Assembly (NCBI GenBank): GCA_903822545.1
Contig: CAIJPN010000135.1
Location: forward strand, 1-64,000
DNA length: 64,000 nt
Direction of reading: 5' to 3'
From: an uncultured Anaerolineae bacterium
GTDB taxonomy: Bacteria; Chloroflexota; Anaerolineae; Anaerolineales; Villigracilaceae
The notes under the pieces are model-generated. The model was not told the DNA's origin. It saw only the letters and a list, made by a program, of their open reading frames with translations, and did no database searches. Of the stretch, positions 52,339 through 60,533 are shown piece by piece (position 1 is the stretch's first letter; the number at the start of each line of letters is the position of its first letter). Both the position numbers and the translations under genes were made by a program.

Positions 52339-53169
52339 TCGGGTGTACTTTTCACGAGCGGTATCGAGCGTGGATTGGATGATAGGAAAGTCTTCAGCAG
52401 TGAGGGCGGTTTCGAGGGTGGTGAGTTCGGCTTGCAGGCAGTGGATGGCGGCGAGGATGTTTTGGCGGTTGGTCTGGAGAACGCCCATCATCATGGAGGA
52501 GGGCGTCCCGGCCAGGCGGCTGGTGGAGCGGAAGCCGGGGCCGATGAGGGGGGTGGCTTCGCCAGGCGTGGCAAGGCATAGGGCGGAGGAGAGCAGGAAG
52601 GGCAGGTGGCTGGTGCTGGCGAGAATCCGGTCGTGGTCGGCGGGGTCGATGAGGATGCGATTGGCGCCCAAAACCGCCAGAATCTGGTCGGCGGCGGATT
52701 GGGCGCGGGGGGTGGTGCGGGCGAGCGGGGTCAGGATGAAGGGGGCGGCGTAGTAGAGCGTCCGCTCGGCGTTGGCGATGGTCAGTTTTTCTTTGCCGCA
52801 GATGGGGTGACCGCCAATCGGGTCAAAACGCTCGGGCAATTGCTCCATTTTCTCGACGATGGCGCGTTTGGTCGAGCCAAGGTCGAGCACGAGGAGTGGA
52901 TTCGGCGTATAAGCGGGTAAATGCTCCAGCAGGGTCAAAATTGCCGGGACGGGGGCGGCCAGTATAACGAGATCGGCTAAAGGGAGGAGTTTGGCGGGGT
53001 CGCTGTCGGCCAGGTCAACGATGTTTTGACGGAGGGCCAGCGACAGGGCGGCGGAATCCGGGTCGATTCCGACCAGGCTTGAACAATGTCCCTTTAACGC
53101 GAGGGCCATCGAGCCGCCCATCAGCCCCAATCCTATAATCGCAATTTTTGACTCTTTGAGATTAAACAT
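52321..53169 (-). CDS. tyrA: Prephenate dehydrogenase
   Basis: 282 residues starting MFNLKESKIAIIGLGLMGGS, an NAD(P)-binding Rossmann opening. Expected TyrA residues appear in LVILAAPVP, LDLGSTKRAIVEKM, PIGGHPICGKEK and STSHLPFLLSSALC. It converts prephenate to 4-hydroxyphenylpyruvate for tyrosine. There is no ACT domain, so direct Tyr inhibition may be weak; control could lie in the attenuator instead. The last codons come from a family D repeat. The ribosome binding site, TGAGGGCGT, is the end of a family B repeat. Confidence 0.92.
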   Translation of the reverse strand: MFNLKESKIAIIGLGLMGGSMALALKGHCSSLVGIDPDSAALSLALRQNIVDLADSDPAKLLPLADLVILAAPVPAILTLLEHLPAYTPNPLLVLDLGSTKRAIVEKMEQLPERFDPIGGHPICGKEKLTIANAERTLYYAAPFILTPLARTTPRAQSAADQILAVLGANRILIDPADHDRILASTSHLPFLLSSALCLATPGEATPLIGPGFRSTSRLAGTPSSMMMGVLQTNRQNILAAIHCLQAELTTLETALTAEDFPIIQSTLDTAREKYTRITSNQ

Positions 53170-53171
53170 AC

Positions 53172-53211
53172 GCCCTCACCCCTAGCCCCTCTCCCGGTGG
53201 GCGAGGGGGAC
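53172..53211. repeat. Family B repeat at the aroF/tyrA junction
   Basis: CCCTCACCCCTAGCCCCTCT and CCCGGTGGGCGAGGGGG. On the minus strand it supplies the tyrA ribosome binding site (GTGAGGGCG) upstream of aroF, encodes the last residues of aroF (PLAHRERG), and gives its stop codon TAG. Confidence 0.8.
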
Positions 53212-54225
53212 GGCTACTCGTCGGCCTACGGCCTCGGCGACGGATTTAACCTGGGACACCATTTTGGCGAAGGCTTCGGGGGTGAGGGATTGTTTGCCGT
53301 CGGACATGGCGTGGGCGGGGTCCTGGTGGGCCTCGACGATGAGACCGTCGGCCCCGGCGGCGATGGCGGCTTTGGCGATGGCGCTGACGTAGGCGGCGTG
53401 GCCGGTGGAGTGGCTGGGGTCGAGGATGACGGGCAGGTGGGTGAGGCTTTTGAGAACGGGGATGGCGTTGATGTCGGTGGTGTTGCGGGTGGCGGTCTCG
53501 AAGGTGCGGATGCCGCGCTCGCAGAGCATGACGCGGGTGTTGCCGCCGCTCAGGATGTATTCGGCGGCCATGAGCAGTTCTTCGACGGTGGCGGAGAGGC
53601 CGCGTTTGAGCAGGACGGGGGTGCGGGTTTCGCCGACGGCGCGCAGCAGGTTGAAGTTTTGCATGTTGCGCGCGCCGATTTGCATCACGTCGACGTATTT
53701 GACCATGATTTCAACCTGCGAGACAGCCATGATTTCGGCGACGACGGGCATGCCCGTCAGTTCGCGGGCTTCGGCCAGGTATTCGAGGCCTTCTTCGCCG
53801 AGGCCCTGGAAGGCGTAGGGCGAGGTGCGCGGTTTGAATGCGCCGCCGCGCAGGGCGTTGGCCCCGGCTTCGCGGACGGCCTGGGCGATTTCGAGCAGTT
53901 GGGTGCGGCCTTCGACCGAGCACGGCCCGGCGATGATGGCGATCTCTTCACCGCCGACGGAGAATCCGTCGATGGGGAAAACGCTGTCGTGCGGGTGGAA
54001 CTGGCGCGAGGCGAGTTTGTAGGGCTGGGAGATGCGCTGGACGGTCTGGACGCCGGGCAGGGTCTCGAAAACATCAGTAGAAACGGTGTGGCTCTCGCCA
54101 ACTGCGCCGATGACGGTTTGTTCGACGCCTTCGATGACGTGGGCGGAAAGGTTGTGGGCTTCGATGTGCTCGATAACATGCGCAACCTGTTGTTTGGTCG
54201 CGCCGGGGTGCATGATGATCATCAT
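53182..54225 (-). CDS. aroF: DAHP synthase, second copy in the operon
   Basis: 347 residues. Type I beta enzyme with a ferredoxin-like N-terminal regulatory domain ([20 protein letters not shown]). Catalytic region: [77 protein letters not shown] and [15 protein letters not shown]. It makes DAHP from PEP and erythrose 4-phosphate. It is close to the neighbour at 54331, but residues differ throughout, so the duplication is not recent. The C-terminal residues and stop codon come from a palindromic repeat. Confidence 0.94.
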   Translation of the reverse strand: MMIIMHPGATKQQVAHVIEHIEAHNLSAHVIEGVEQTVIGAVGESHTVSTDVFETLPGVQTVQRISQPYKLASRQFHPHDSVFPIDGFSVGGEEIAIIAGPCSVEGRTQLLEIAQAVREAGANALRGGAFKPRTSPYAFQGLGEEGLEYLAEARELTGMPVVAEIMAVSQVEIMVKYVDVMQIGARNMQNFNLLRAVGETRTPVLLKRGLSATVEELLMAAEYILSGGNTRVMLCERGIRTFETATRNTTDINAIPVLKSLTHLPVILDPSHSTGHAAYVSAIAKAAIAAGADGLIVEAHQDPAHAMSDGKQSLTPEAFAKMVSQVKSVAEAVGRRVAVPLAHRERG

Positions 54226-54255
54226 AAGTGGTAAGTCCTTTAGTGGTAAGGGGGA

Positions 54256-54340
54256 AGTGATCAGTGATCAGTGAACAGTGGCGACTGATTACTGATCACT
54301 GATCACTGGTAAATGATCACTGGTAACTGATTACTGTTTC
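54256..54340. repeat. Family D tandem repeat between the two DAHP synthase genes
   Basis: GTGATCAGTGATCAGTGAAC is followed by GACTGATTACTGATCACTGATCACTGG, and then AATGATCACTGGTAACTGATTAC. Repeats of CAGTGATCA occur in both orientations, giving a long imperfect palindrome. It encodes the last codons of the upstream aroF copy. Confidence 0.8.
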
Positions 54341-55371
54341 ACTGGAAGCCGAACAGACGCCAGCCGCCTGTCCATAATCTGCGCGATCTGGCCGACCTGC
54401 TTGACCATTTTGGCGAAGGCTTCGGGCTTGAGCGATTGTTTTCCATCGGAGGCGGCGTGGGCCGGGTCAGGGTGGACTTCGACGATCAGGCCGTCGGCCC
54501 CGGCGGCGATCCCGGCGCGGGCTATGGCGGCGACAAAGTCCGAGTGGCCGGTGGCGTGCGAGGGGTCGAGAATGACAGGCAGGTGAGTCAGGTTTTTCAA
54601 GACGGGGATGGCGTTGATATCGGTGGTGTTACGGGTGGATGTCTCAAAAGTGCGGATTCCGCGCTCGCACAGCATCACCTGTTTGTTTCCCCCAGACAAA
54701 ATATACTCAGCAGACATGAGCAGTTCTTCGATGGTGGCTGAAAGTCCGCGTTTGATCAGGACACTCGTCCGCGTCTCACCGATGGCGCGCAGCAGGTTGA
54801 AATTCTGCATGTTACGCGCGCCGACCTGGAGCACGTCGACATATTTCACCATCAGGTCGAGCTGCACCTGCGACATGATCTCAACCACAATCGGCAGTCC
54901 GGTTTGGGCGCGGGCTTCAGCCAGGTATTCGAGGCCTTCCTCGCCCAGTCCCTGGAAAGCGTAGGGGGATGTGCGCGGCTTGAAGACACCACCGCGCAGG
55001 GCGGCTGCTCCCGCTTCTTTGACAGCGTGCGCCGTTTCGGTGATCTGGGAGCGGCTCTCCACCGAACATGGCCCGGCAATCACGGCGATTTCTTCTCCCC
55101 CGACGGTGAATCCATCGAGCGGGAAGACGGAATTTTCCGGGTGGAACTGGCGGGATGCCAATTTATAGGGTTTGGTGATGCGCTGGACTTCGTCCACGCC
55201 ATCGAGGGTCTCAAACAACTCAGCCGGGACGTTGTGCGTTTCGCCAATCGCGCCGATGATGGTGGCTTCGACGCCCTGTGAAAGGTGAACTGCCAGCCCG
55301 GCGGCTTTGATATGCTCAATAACATGATCCACCTGCTGGGGGGTGGCGTTGGGTTTCATGATGATCATCAT
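54331..55371 (-). CDS. aroF: DAHP synthase, first copy in the operon
   Basis: 346 residues with the same domain plan as its neighbour: N-terminal [20 protein letters not shown], then [58 protein letters not shown] and [15 protein letters not shown]. The N-terminal domain binds aromatic amino acids in related Thermotoga-type enzymes. Two copies could have different feedback specificities, but the residues that decide this were not assigned. It follows aroH after a 77-bp gap with a family C repeat. Confidence 0.94.
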   Translation of the reverse strand: MMIIMKPNATPQQVDHVIEHIKAAGLAVHLSQGVEATIIGAIGETHNVPAELFETLDGVDEVQRITKPYKLASRQFHPENSVFPLDGFTVGGEEIAVIAGPCSVESRSQITETAHAVKEAGAAALRGGVFKPRTSPYAFQGLGEEGLEYLAEARAQTGLPIVVEIMSQVQLDLMVKYVDVLQVGARNMQNFNLLRAIGETRTSVLIKRGLSATIEELLMSAEYILSGGNKQVMLCERGIRTFETSTRNTTDINAIPVLKNLTHLPVILDPSHATGHSDFVAAIARAGIAAGADGLIVEVHPDPAHAASDGKQSLKPEAFAKMVKQVGQIAQIMDRRLASVRLPVKQ

Positions 55372-55385
55372 TAGATAAGTCTCCT

Positions 55386-55452
55386 CATTCGATAATTTGT
55401 TATTCGATTTTCGAATTTAGCGTGCCGAATATCGTGTTTCGTTTTTCGTTAT
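55386..55452. repeat. Family C repeat between aroH and aroF
   Basis: ATTCGATAATTTGTTATTCG and TTTTCGAATTTAGCG then CCGAATATCGTG. TTCGA/TCGAA units again fill the gap; the aroH stop codon falls within its right edge. Confidence 0.65.
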
Positions 55453-55820
55453 TGGGCTGCTACCAGATCAGGCCGCAGGCGAACCGCTTTGCGCAGGTAG
55501 GTGTGGCGGATGCCGCTCTGGGGGATATCTGTGTTCCAGTGGAGTAAAACCCGGATGGCGAGGGGCAGGCTGCCGGGTACGGGGATTTCGCGGGCGCAAA
55601 TCATCGGGACGAGTCCCCAGCCAAATTGACGGGCTGCCTGTGCCGGGAAAGCGGAAGAAATATCCGCAGTGACGGTAAAAATGACGCTGGCGATGTCTTC
55701 CGAACGCATTGAATCATTCGCTTCCAGCATGGCGACCAACAGTTCCCGGGTCGCTTCGTAGACCAGTTCGGGCTGGTCGGCTTCAATGGATGTTGCTCCA
55801 CGCACGCCACGGATTGCCAT
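55449..55820 (-). CDS. aroH: Chorismate mutase, AroH type
   Basis: 123 residues starting MAIRGVRGATSIEADQPELV, the typical B. subtilis-type opening with active-site Arg in RGVRGAT. SMRSEDIASVIFTVTADISSA and LPLAIRVLLHWNTD carry further active-site residues. It converts chorismate to prephenate. It is the first structural gene after the attenuator. GGAGGAATT lies before the ATG and directly follows the terminator T-run, so termination would remove it. Confidence 0.95.
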   Translation of the reverse strand: MAIRGVRGATSIEADQPELVYEATRELLVAMLEANDSMRSEDIASVIFTVTADISSAFPAQAARQFGWGLVPMICAREIPVPGSLPLAIRVLLHWNTDIPQSGIRHTYLRKAVRLRPDLVAAQ

Positions 55821-55833
55821 AAATTCCTCCAGG

Positions 55834-55865
55834 AAAAATTAGAGCGAGCCCGTTGGGCTCGCTCT
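55834..55865 (-). terminator. Attenuator terminator of the aro operon
   Basis: On the minus strand AGAGCGAGCCC pairs with GGGCTCGCTCT around AAC, then AATTTTT. It lies between the leader peptide and aroH. Its loop and inner stem, CCAACGG, can instead pair with CCGTTGG at 55909-55915 in the leader-peptide coding region, giving a 7-bp antiterminator core. Confidence 0.85.
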
Positions 55866-55898
55866 TGTGAATTCAGTCAGGGTATTGAACCTGTCCGC

Positions 55899-55976
55899 TT
55901 AAGCGCCGCCAACGGCATCCGTATTTGGGAAGCCGTAAAAATAGTACGCAAAATAAAAGCGGTGGGTAAGTTTCAT
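55899..55976 (-). CDS. Phe/Tyr leader peptide of the aro operon
   Basis: A 25-codon frame MKLTHRFYFAYYFYGFPNTD followed by AVGGA and stop. Residues 7-16 hold four Phe and four Tyr, with only Ala11-region and Gly interruptions, and no Trp. This composition matches pheL-type leader peptides in enteric bacteria but here includes Tyr equally. Scarce charged tRNA-Phe or tRNA-Tyr would stall the ribosome and leave CCGTTGG (codons 21-23) free to block the terminator. The ATG lies 10 nt after the -10 box, so translation is nearly leaderless. The inference rests on sequence alone. Confidence 0.82.
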   Translation of the reverse strand: MKLTHRFYFAYYFYGFPNTDAVGGA

Positions 55977-55986
55977 GTTGGGCGCT

Positions 55987-56015
55987 ATTCTATGTCAGCG
56001 GAGGGGATGCGTCAA
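55987..56015 (-). promoter_or_regulatory. Promoter of the aro operon
   Basis: Minus-strand TTGACG (56010-56015), 17-bp spacer, TAGAAT (55987-55992), then 10 nt to the leader ATG. Confidence 0.8.
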
Positions 56016-56029
56016 GGGTGGAAAACCCA

Positions 56030-56100
56030 TCCGCCCTGCCAGGCGCCTCCCCCAATTCCGACAGAAATTCATCAGATTTTGGAGGAGGCTGGGTAGGGAG
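56030..56100. repeat. CCTCCCCCAA...GGAGGCTGGG repeat downstream of ilvE
   Basis: GCGCCTCCCCCAATTCCG and TTTTGGAGGAGGCTGGGTAG, an imperfect hairpin. The tail GGAGGCTGGG-AGGG also occurs within the MITE-like element near 12803-12822. Confidence 0.55.
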
Positions 56101-56102
56101 TT

Positions 56103-57023
56103 TTAATCCACGTATTCGCACCAGTGCTCGAACTTTTCCACACGCCCTCGGATGGCATCGTGGAACACTTTCTGGATCGAGCGGGTGACCGGGCCGGTTT
56201 TGCCGTCGCCAATCTTGCGAAAATCGATTTCGGACAAACCAATCACTTCGGCGGCTGTGCCACAGACAAAAACTTCATCGGCAGCGTACAGGTGGTCGCG
56301 GCTGATGGGCTGTTCCTTGACGCGGTAGCCGAGATCCGATGCGATGCTGAAAAGCGAATGACGGGTGATGCCTTCCAGGATCGGGGCGGTGGCGGGGGTG
56401 TAGATTTTGCCGCGGCGGACGGCGAAAATGTTCTCGCCGGTGCATTCGGCCACGTAGCCCTGCGGGTCGAGCATGATGGCCTCTTCAAAGCCCAGGCGCA
56501 CCGACTCAGTCTTGGCCAGGAACGAGCTGACGTAGTTTCCCGCCACTTTGGATTTGGTCAGCATGATGTTGGGGTGATGGCGCGTAAACGATGAAATATT
56601 GGCGCGGATACCCTTGGCCAGCGCATCTTCGCCGAGATAATTGCCCCATTCCCAGGCAGCGATCGCCAGGCTGGCTTTGCCATTATCCACGTTCAGGTTC
56701 CAGCCACCACCATCGAGGTACAACAGCGGGCGAACGTAGCAATCGCCAAATCCGTTGGCACGGACAACATCTTTCACGGCCTTCACCACATCATTGGGGG
56801 TGAATTGCAGGTTGCGGAAGCCGAAAATCTCCGCCGATTCGATCAGGCGCTCGGCGTGGTCACGCAGGCGGAAAACCGCCGGGCCTTTGTCGGTCTTGTA
56901 AGCGCGGATGCCCTCGAACACGGCGGCGCCGTAGTGCAGGGCGGGGGTCAAAAAGTGGATAGTCGCCTTTTCAAACGGTACCATTTCACCATTCATCCAG
57001 ACGAATTTTGATTCCATTCCCAT
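56103..57023 (-). CDS. ilvE: Branched-chain amino acid aminotransferase
   Basis: 306 residues, fold type IV PLP enzyme. Motifs: VWMNGEMVPFEKATIHFLTPALHYG, GIRAYKTDKGPAVFRLRDH, the PLP lysine in LTKSKVAGNYVSS, ECTGENIFAVRRG and GITRHSLFSIASDLGY. It transfers amino groups to the 2-oxo acids of Val, Leu and Ile. AAGGAG lies before the ATG. It is the last gene of the leu operon, followed by the aro promoter. Confidence 0.95.
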   Translation of the reverse strand: MGMESKFVWMNGEMVPFEKATIHFLTPALHYGAAVFEGIRAYKTDKGPAVFRLRDHAERLIESAEIFGFRNLQFTPNDVVKAVKDVVRANGFGDCYVRPLLYLDGGGWNLNVDNGKASLAIAAWEWGNYLGEDALAKGIRANISSFTRHHPNIMLTKSKVAGNYVSSFLAKTESVRLGFEEAIMLDPQGYVAECTGENIFAVRRGKIYTPATAPILEGITRHSLFSIASDLGYRVKEQPISRDHLYAADEVFVCGTAAEVIGLSEIDFRKIGDGKTGPVTRSIQKVFHDAIRGRVEKFEHWCEYVD

Positions 57024-57046
57024 AATGATTTCTCCTTTTTCGTTGA

Positions 57047-57073
57047 GTAGGGGCGGAGTAACCCCGCCCCTAC
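57047..57073. repeat. Family A palindromic repeat between leuB and ilvE
   Basis: GTAGGGGCGGAGTAACCCCGCCCCTAC; arms GTAGGGGCGG and CCGCCCCTAC are complementary. Confidence 0.85.
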
Positions 57074-57076
57074 GGG

Positions 57077-58135
57077 TTATAAACGTGAAATAATTTCATC
57101 CGCCATCTGTTTCGTGGACAGTTTCCCACCGATATCGCCGGTGCGGCAGCCGTCGGTGATAGTCTGATCGACGGCATTTTCGATGCTGACGGCTTCGGCT
57201 TCGAGTTTGAGCGAGTGGCGCAGCAGCATGGCAGTGGATAGGATTGTCCCAATCGGGTTGGCGATGCCTTTCCCGGCAATATCCGGCGCGGAACCGTGGA
57301 TCGGTTCATACAAGCCGGGGCCTTTGTCGCCGAGACTGGCAGATGGCAGCATCCCCATCGACCCGGCCAGGACGGAGGCCTCGTCGGTCAGGATGTCGCC
57401 AAACATGTTCTCGGTCACGACCACATCCATCCAGGCGGGACCCGTTATCAGCCGCATGGAGGCCGTATCAACGAGGACATGCTCCAGGGCGATATCGGGG
57501 TGCTGGGAACCGATTTTCGTGGCGATTTGCCTCCACAAACGGGAGGATTCCAGCACGTTGGCTTTATCCACCGAAGTGACCTTTTTCTTACGCCCGGCGG
57601 CCAGGCTGAAAGCCAGTTCCATCACTCGGCGGATTTCGTAATCGTAATATTCCAGTGTATCGACGGCGCGTTCGCGGCCATCCTTGACATCGCGGCCCTT
57701 CGGCCAGCCAAAATACAGCCCGCCGGTCAGTTCGCGGATGACGAGGATATCGACACCCTGGAGTTTTTCGGGCTTGAGCGGCGACGAATCAATCAGCGCC
57801 GGGTGGACTTTGACCGGGCGCAGGTTGGCGAACACGCCCAGGCCCTTGCGCAGCGCGAGCAGTCCGCGCTCGGGGCGGTCTTTGGCGTTGGGGTCGTCCC
57901 ATTTGGGGCCGCCGACCGCGCCCAGCAGCACCGCATCGCAGGCCTGGCAGTCGGCCAGGGTCTCATCAGTGAGCGAGGAGCCGAACTTGTCGATGGAGCA
58001 GCCGCCCATCAGGCGCTCGGTGTAGGCAAAACTGTGGCCGAATTTGCTGGCGACCACATCCAGCACGCGCACGGCTTCGGTCACGATTTCGGGGCCAATG
58101 CCGTCGCCAGGGAGCAGGGTGATTTTGAAGTTCAT
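57077..58135 (-). CDS. leuB: 3-isopropylmalate dehydrogenase
   Basis: 352 residues starting [20 protein letters not shown]. Motifs: [70 protein letters not shown] and [19 protein letters not shown]. It oxidises and decarboxylates 3-isopropylmalate. It may also act on the citramalate route, since cimA is beside it. AGGAAT precedes the ATG. Confidence 0.96.
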   Translation of the reverse strand: MNFKITLLPGDGIGPEIVTEAVRVLDVVASKFGHSFAYTERLMGGCSIDKFGSSLTDETLADCQACDAVLLGAVGGPKWDDPNAKDRPERGLLALRKGLGVFANLRPVKVHPALIDSSPLKPEKLQGVDILVIRELTGGLYFGWPKGRDVKDGRERAVDTLEYYDYEIRRVMELAFSLAAGRKKKVTSVDKANVLESSRLWRQIATKIGSQHPDIALEHVLVDTASMRLITGPAWMDVVVTENMFGDILTDEASVLAGSMGMLPSASLGDKGPGLYEPIHGSAPDIAGKGIANPIGTILSTAMLLRHSLKLEAEAVSIENAVDQTITDGCRTGDIGGKLSTKQMADEIISRL

Positions 58136-58147
58136 AATTCCATTCCT

Positions 58148-58235
58148 GTAGGGGCGGGGAAACCCCGCCCAGGGCAGGGTTTCCTCGCCCAGGGCAGGGG
58201 TTTCCTCGCCCTGGGCAGGGAGACCCTGCCCCTAC
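58148..58235. repeat. Expanded family A repeat between cimA and leuB
   Basis: GTAGGGGCGGGGAAACCCCG then three tandem CCCAGGGCAGGG-TTTCCTCGCC units, ending with GGGAGACCCTGCCCCTAC. Outer ends GTAGGGGC and GCCCCTAC are inverted; the inner units have multiplied. Confidence 0.85.
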
Positions 58236-58244
58236 AATGATTAA

Positions 58245-59816
58245 TTAATGCGCCATCAACAGCCCATACTCCACCGAATCCACCAGCGCCTGCCAGCTTG
58301 CTTCGATGATGTTGGCGCTCGCGCCGACGGTGCTCCAGCGTTTGGTGCCATTTTGGGTGTCGATTAAGACGCGGGTAGTGGCTTCGGTGCCGTTGTCCGA
58401 ATCCAAAATGCGGACTTTGTAATCGGCCAGGTGGAAAAGTGCCAGCTGCGGATAGGTCGGGACGAGCGCCTTGCGCAGGGCCAGGTCGAGCGCGTTGACG
58501 GGGCCGTTGCCCTCGGCGGCGGTGTGCAGCACCTCGCCGTTGACACGCACCTTAACCATCGCCTCGGCAAAAATCCCGCGCCCTGAGCGGTGCTCAACAT
58601 TCACGAAAAAGTCAATCAGCTCGAAGGGCGGCTTGTAATACATTTCCTGGCGCTTGAGCATCATCGCCACCGAGGCCTCGGCGGCCTCGAACGAGAATCC
58701 GCGCGCTTCAAGTTCTTTGATCTCATTCAGCACCGGCACCACTTCCTCGCCTTCGACCTCGACCCCGTGCTCCTCGGCCTTGCTGAGCAGGTTTCCGCGC
58801 CCCGAAAGGTCCGAAACCACCACCCGGCTCTTGTTGCCGACCACTTCGGGCGCCACGTGCTGGTAACTCTGCGCCGAGCGTCGCATGGCGGCCACATGCA
58901 CGCCGCCCTTATGGGCAAACGCGCTCTTGCCGACATACGGCTGGTGGTCATTGGGCGTGATGTTGGCGACCTCGTCCACAAAGTGCGAAAGCTCGGTCAA
59001 TTTGGGCAGCCCGCCATCTGGCAGGCAGCGCAGGCCCATTTTCAGCTCAAGGTTCGCCATAATCGAAACGAGATTGGCGTTGCCGCAGCGCTCACCCACG
59101 CCGTTGATGGTTCCCTGCACCTGGATCGCGCCCTCGCGGATCGCCACCAGCGAGTTGACCACACCCGCATCTCCATCATTGTGGACGTGGATGCCAAGTG
59201 GATGCTGCACCGCAGCTTTTACCTCGCGGACAATTTTTTCCACTTCCCAGGGCATCGCCCCGCCGTTGGTTTCGCACAAAACGAGCGTTTCCGCCCCGCC
59301 ACGGATGGCCGCCTTGAGCGTCTCCAGCGCGTAAGCCGGATCGGCCTTGTAGCCATCAAAAAAGTGCTCGGCATCGTAAATCACACGCCGGTTCTGCGAA
59401 CGCAGGTAAGCGACAGACTGCTCGATAATCCGCAGATTATCATCGAAGGTGGTTTGCAGCACTTCGGTGACGTGCAGCGTCCAGGTTTTCCCAAAAATGG
59501 TGCAGACCGGGGCCTGAGAATCGAGCAGCGCCTTGATGTTGGCATCATCTTCCGGGCCGCCTTTGACGCGACAGGTGGCGCCAAAAGCCGTGATTTTGGC
59601 GTTTTTCCACTCCATATCGCGCGCCCGCTCGAAAAACTCCACATCCTTGGGGTTCGAGCCGGGCCAGCCACCTTCGATGAACGCCACACCCAACTCGTCC
59701 AGTTTTTGCGCGATACGGACTTTGTCGCTGGCTGAAAGGTTAAAGCCTTCGGACTGGGTCCCGTCGCGCAGGGTAGTGTCGTAGATTTGGATAAAGTTCA
59801 TAGCTGTATCTTTCAT
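58245..59816 (-). CDS. cimA: (R)-citramalate synthase
   Basis: 523 residues. The HMGL-like catalytic barrel starts IQIYDTTLRDGTQSEGFNLS and includes AFIEGGWPGSNPKD, LCETNGGAMPWEVEKIV, LGIHVHNDGDAGVVNSLVAI and QGTINGVGERCGNANL. A C-terminal LeuA-dimer-type regulatory domain (about 400-523) carries ALVPTYPQLALFHLADYKVRI. The EGGWPGSNP motif separates CimA from LeuA. It condenses pyruvate and acetyl-CoA, giving a threonine-independent route to isoleucine. Start MKDTAMNF or, five codons in, MNF; neither has a clear ribosome binding site. Confidence 0.94.
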   Translation of the reverse strand: MKDTAMNFIQIYDTTLRDGTQSEGFNLSASDKVRIAQKLDELGVAFIEGGWPGSNPKDVEFFERARDMEWKNAKITAFGATCRVKGGPEDDANIKALLDSQAPVCTIFGKTWTLHVTEVLQTTFDDNLRIIEQSVAYLRSQNRRVIYDAEHFFDGYKADPAYALETLKAAIRGGAETLVLCETNGGAMPWEVEKIVREVKAAVQHPLGIHVHNDGDAGVVNSLVAIREGAIQVQGTINGVGERCGNANLVSIMANLELKMGLRCLPDGGLPKLTELSHFVDEVANITPNDHQPYVGKSAFAHKGGVHVAAMRRSAQSYQHVAPEVVGNKSRVVVSDLSGRGNLLSKAEEHGVEVEGEEVVPVLNEIKELEARGFSFEAAEASVAMMLKRQEMYYKPPFELIDFFVNVEHRSGRGIFAEAMVKVRVNGEVLHTAAEGNGPVNALDLALRKALVPTYPQLALFHLADYKVRILDSDNGTEATTRVLIDTQNGTKRWSTVGASANIIEASWQALVDSVEYGLLMAH

Positions 59817-59820
59817 GGAT

Positions 59821-59863
59821 GAACGAAGAATGCAGAATGATGAATATCCTGCATTCTTCGTTC
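59821..59863. repeat. Palindrome between leuD and cimA
   Basis: GAACGAAGAATGCAG pairs perfectly over 15 bp with CTGCATTCTTCGTTC across 13 nt. It lies just after the leuD stop and could stabilise or partly end the transcript. Confidence 0.75.
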
Positions 59864-59864
59864 A

Positions 59865-60449
59865 TTATTCTGCATTACTTTCAAATGCCGCGATTTCCTT
59901 CTCAAACCCCATGATGTACCCGAGTTCATCCACGCCGTTGAGCAGGCAGGTTTTGTTGAACGGGTCGATGGGGAAATTGACAGAACCGCCAGGGTAGGAA
60001 AGGGTCTGGGATGCCAGGTCAACCGTCAGCTCGGCGCGGGGGGCTTCTTCAGCCAGTTCGAAAAGCGTCTGGTGAGTCTTTTCATCCACGATGATGGGCA
60101 GCAGGCCGTTTTTGAGGGCGTTGTTGCGGAAAATATCGGCAAACGAGGTGCTGATCACGGCGCGGAAGCCGAATCCGGTCAGCGCCCAGGGGGCGTGCTC
60201 GCGGCTGGAACCGCACCCGAAGTTGTCTCCCGCCAAAAGGATTTGTGCCCCGGCTGATTCGGGTTTGTTGAGCACAAAATCGGGGTTGGGCGAGCCATCT
60301 GGCAGGTAGCGCCAGTTGGAAAACAGCGCGCCCGCCAGCCCGTTTTTATCGGTGACCTTGAGATACTGCGCCGGGATAATCTGGTCGGTGTCGATGTCAT
60401 TAATCGGCACCAGCACGGCGCGGGAGGTGAGTTGTGTAAATTGAGCCAT
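59865..60449 (-). CDS. leuD: 3-isopropylmalate dehydratase, small subunit
   Basis: 194 residues starting [31 protein letters not shown]. Motifs: [20 protein letters not shown] and [19 protein letters not shown]. It is the swivelling domain that works with LeuC. Start chosen at MAQFT because GGAGAA lies just upstream; an earlier in-frame codon lies within a repeat. The stop falls next to a perfect 15-bp palindrome. Confidence 0.95.
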   Translation of the reverse strand: MAQFTQLTSRAVLVPINDIDTDQIIPAQYLKVTDKNGLAGALFSNWRYLPDGSPNPDFVLNKPESAGAQILLAGDNFGCGSSREHAPWALTGFGFRAVISTSFADIFRNNALKNGLLPIIVDEKTHQTLFELAEEAPRAELTVDLASQTLSYPGGSVNFPIDPFNKTCLLNGVDELGYIMGFEKEIAAFESNAE

Positions 60450-60457
60450 ATTTCTCC

Positions 60458-60533
60458 GTAGGGGCGGGGTTTCCCCGCCCGGCATAGGGCGCGGAGACCG
60501 CGCCAGCATAGGGCGCGGAGACCGCGCCCCTAC
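60458..60533. repeat. Expanded family A repeat between leuC and leuD
   Basis: GTAGGGGCGGGGTTTCCCCG then two tandem GCATAGGGCGCGGAGACCGC units, ending GCGCCCCTAC. The terminal CTAC gives the leuC stop codon on the minus strand. Confidence 0.85.

Noticed and set aside
53197-54234. Long plus-strand open frame antisense to aroF (345 residues)
   Set aside because: It is a Gly/Asp-rich mirror of a conserved enzyme on the minus strand, with no ribosome binding site or recognisable domain. The same applies to long antisense frames over PDH, leuC, leuA, fabF and the helicase.
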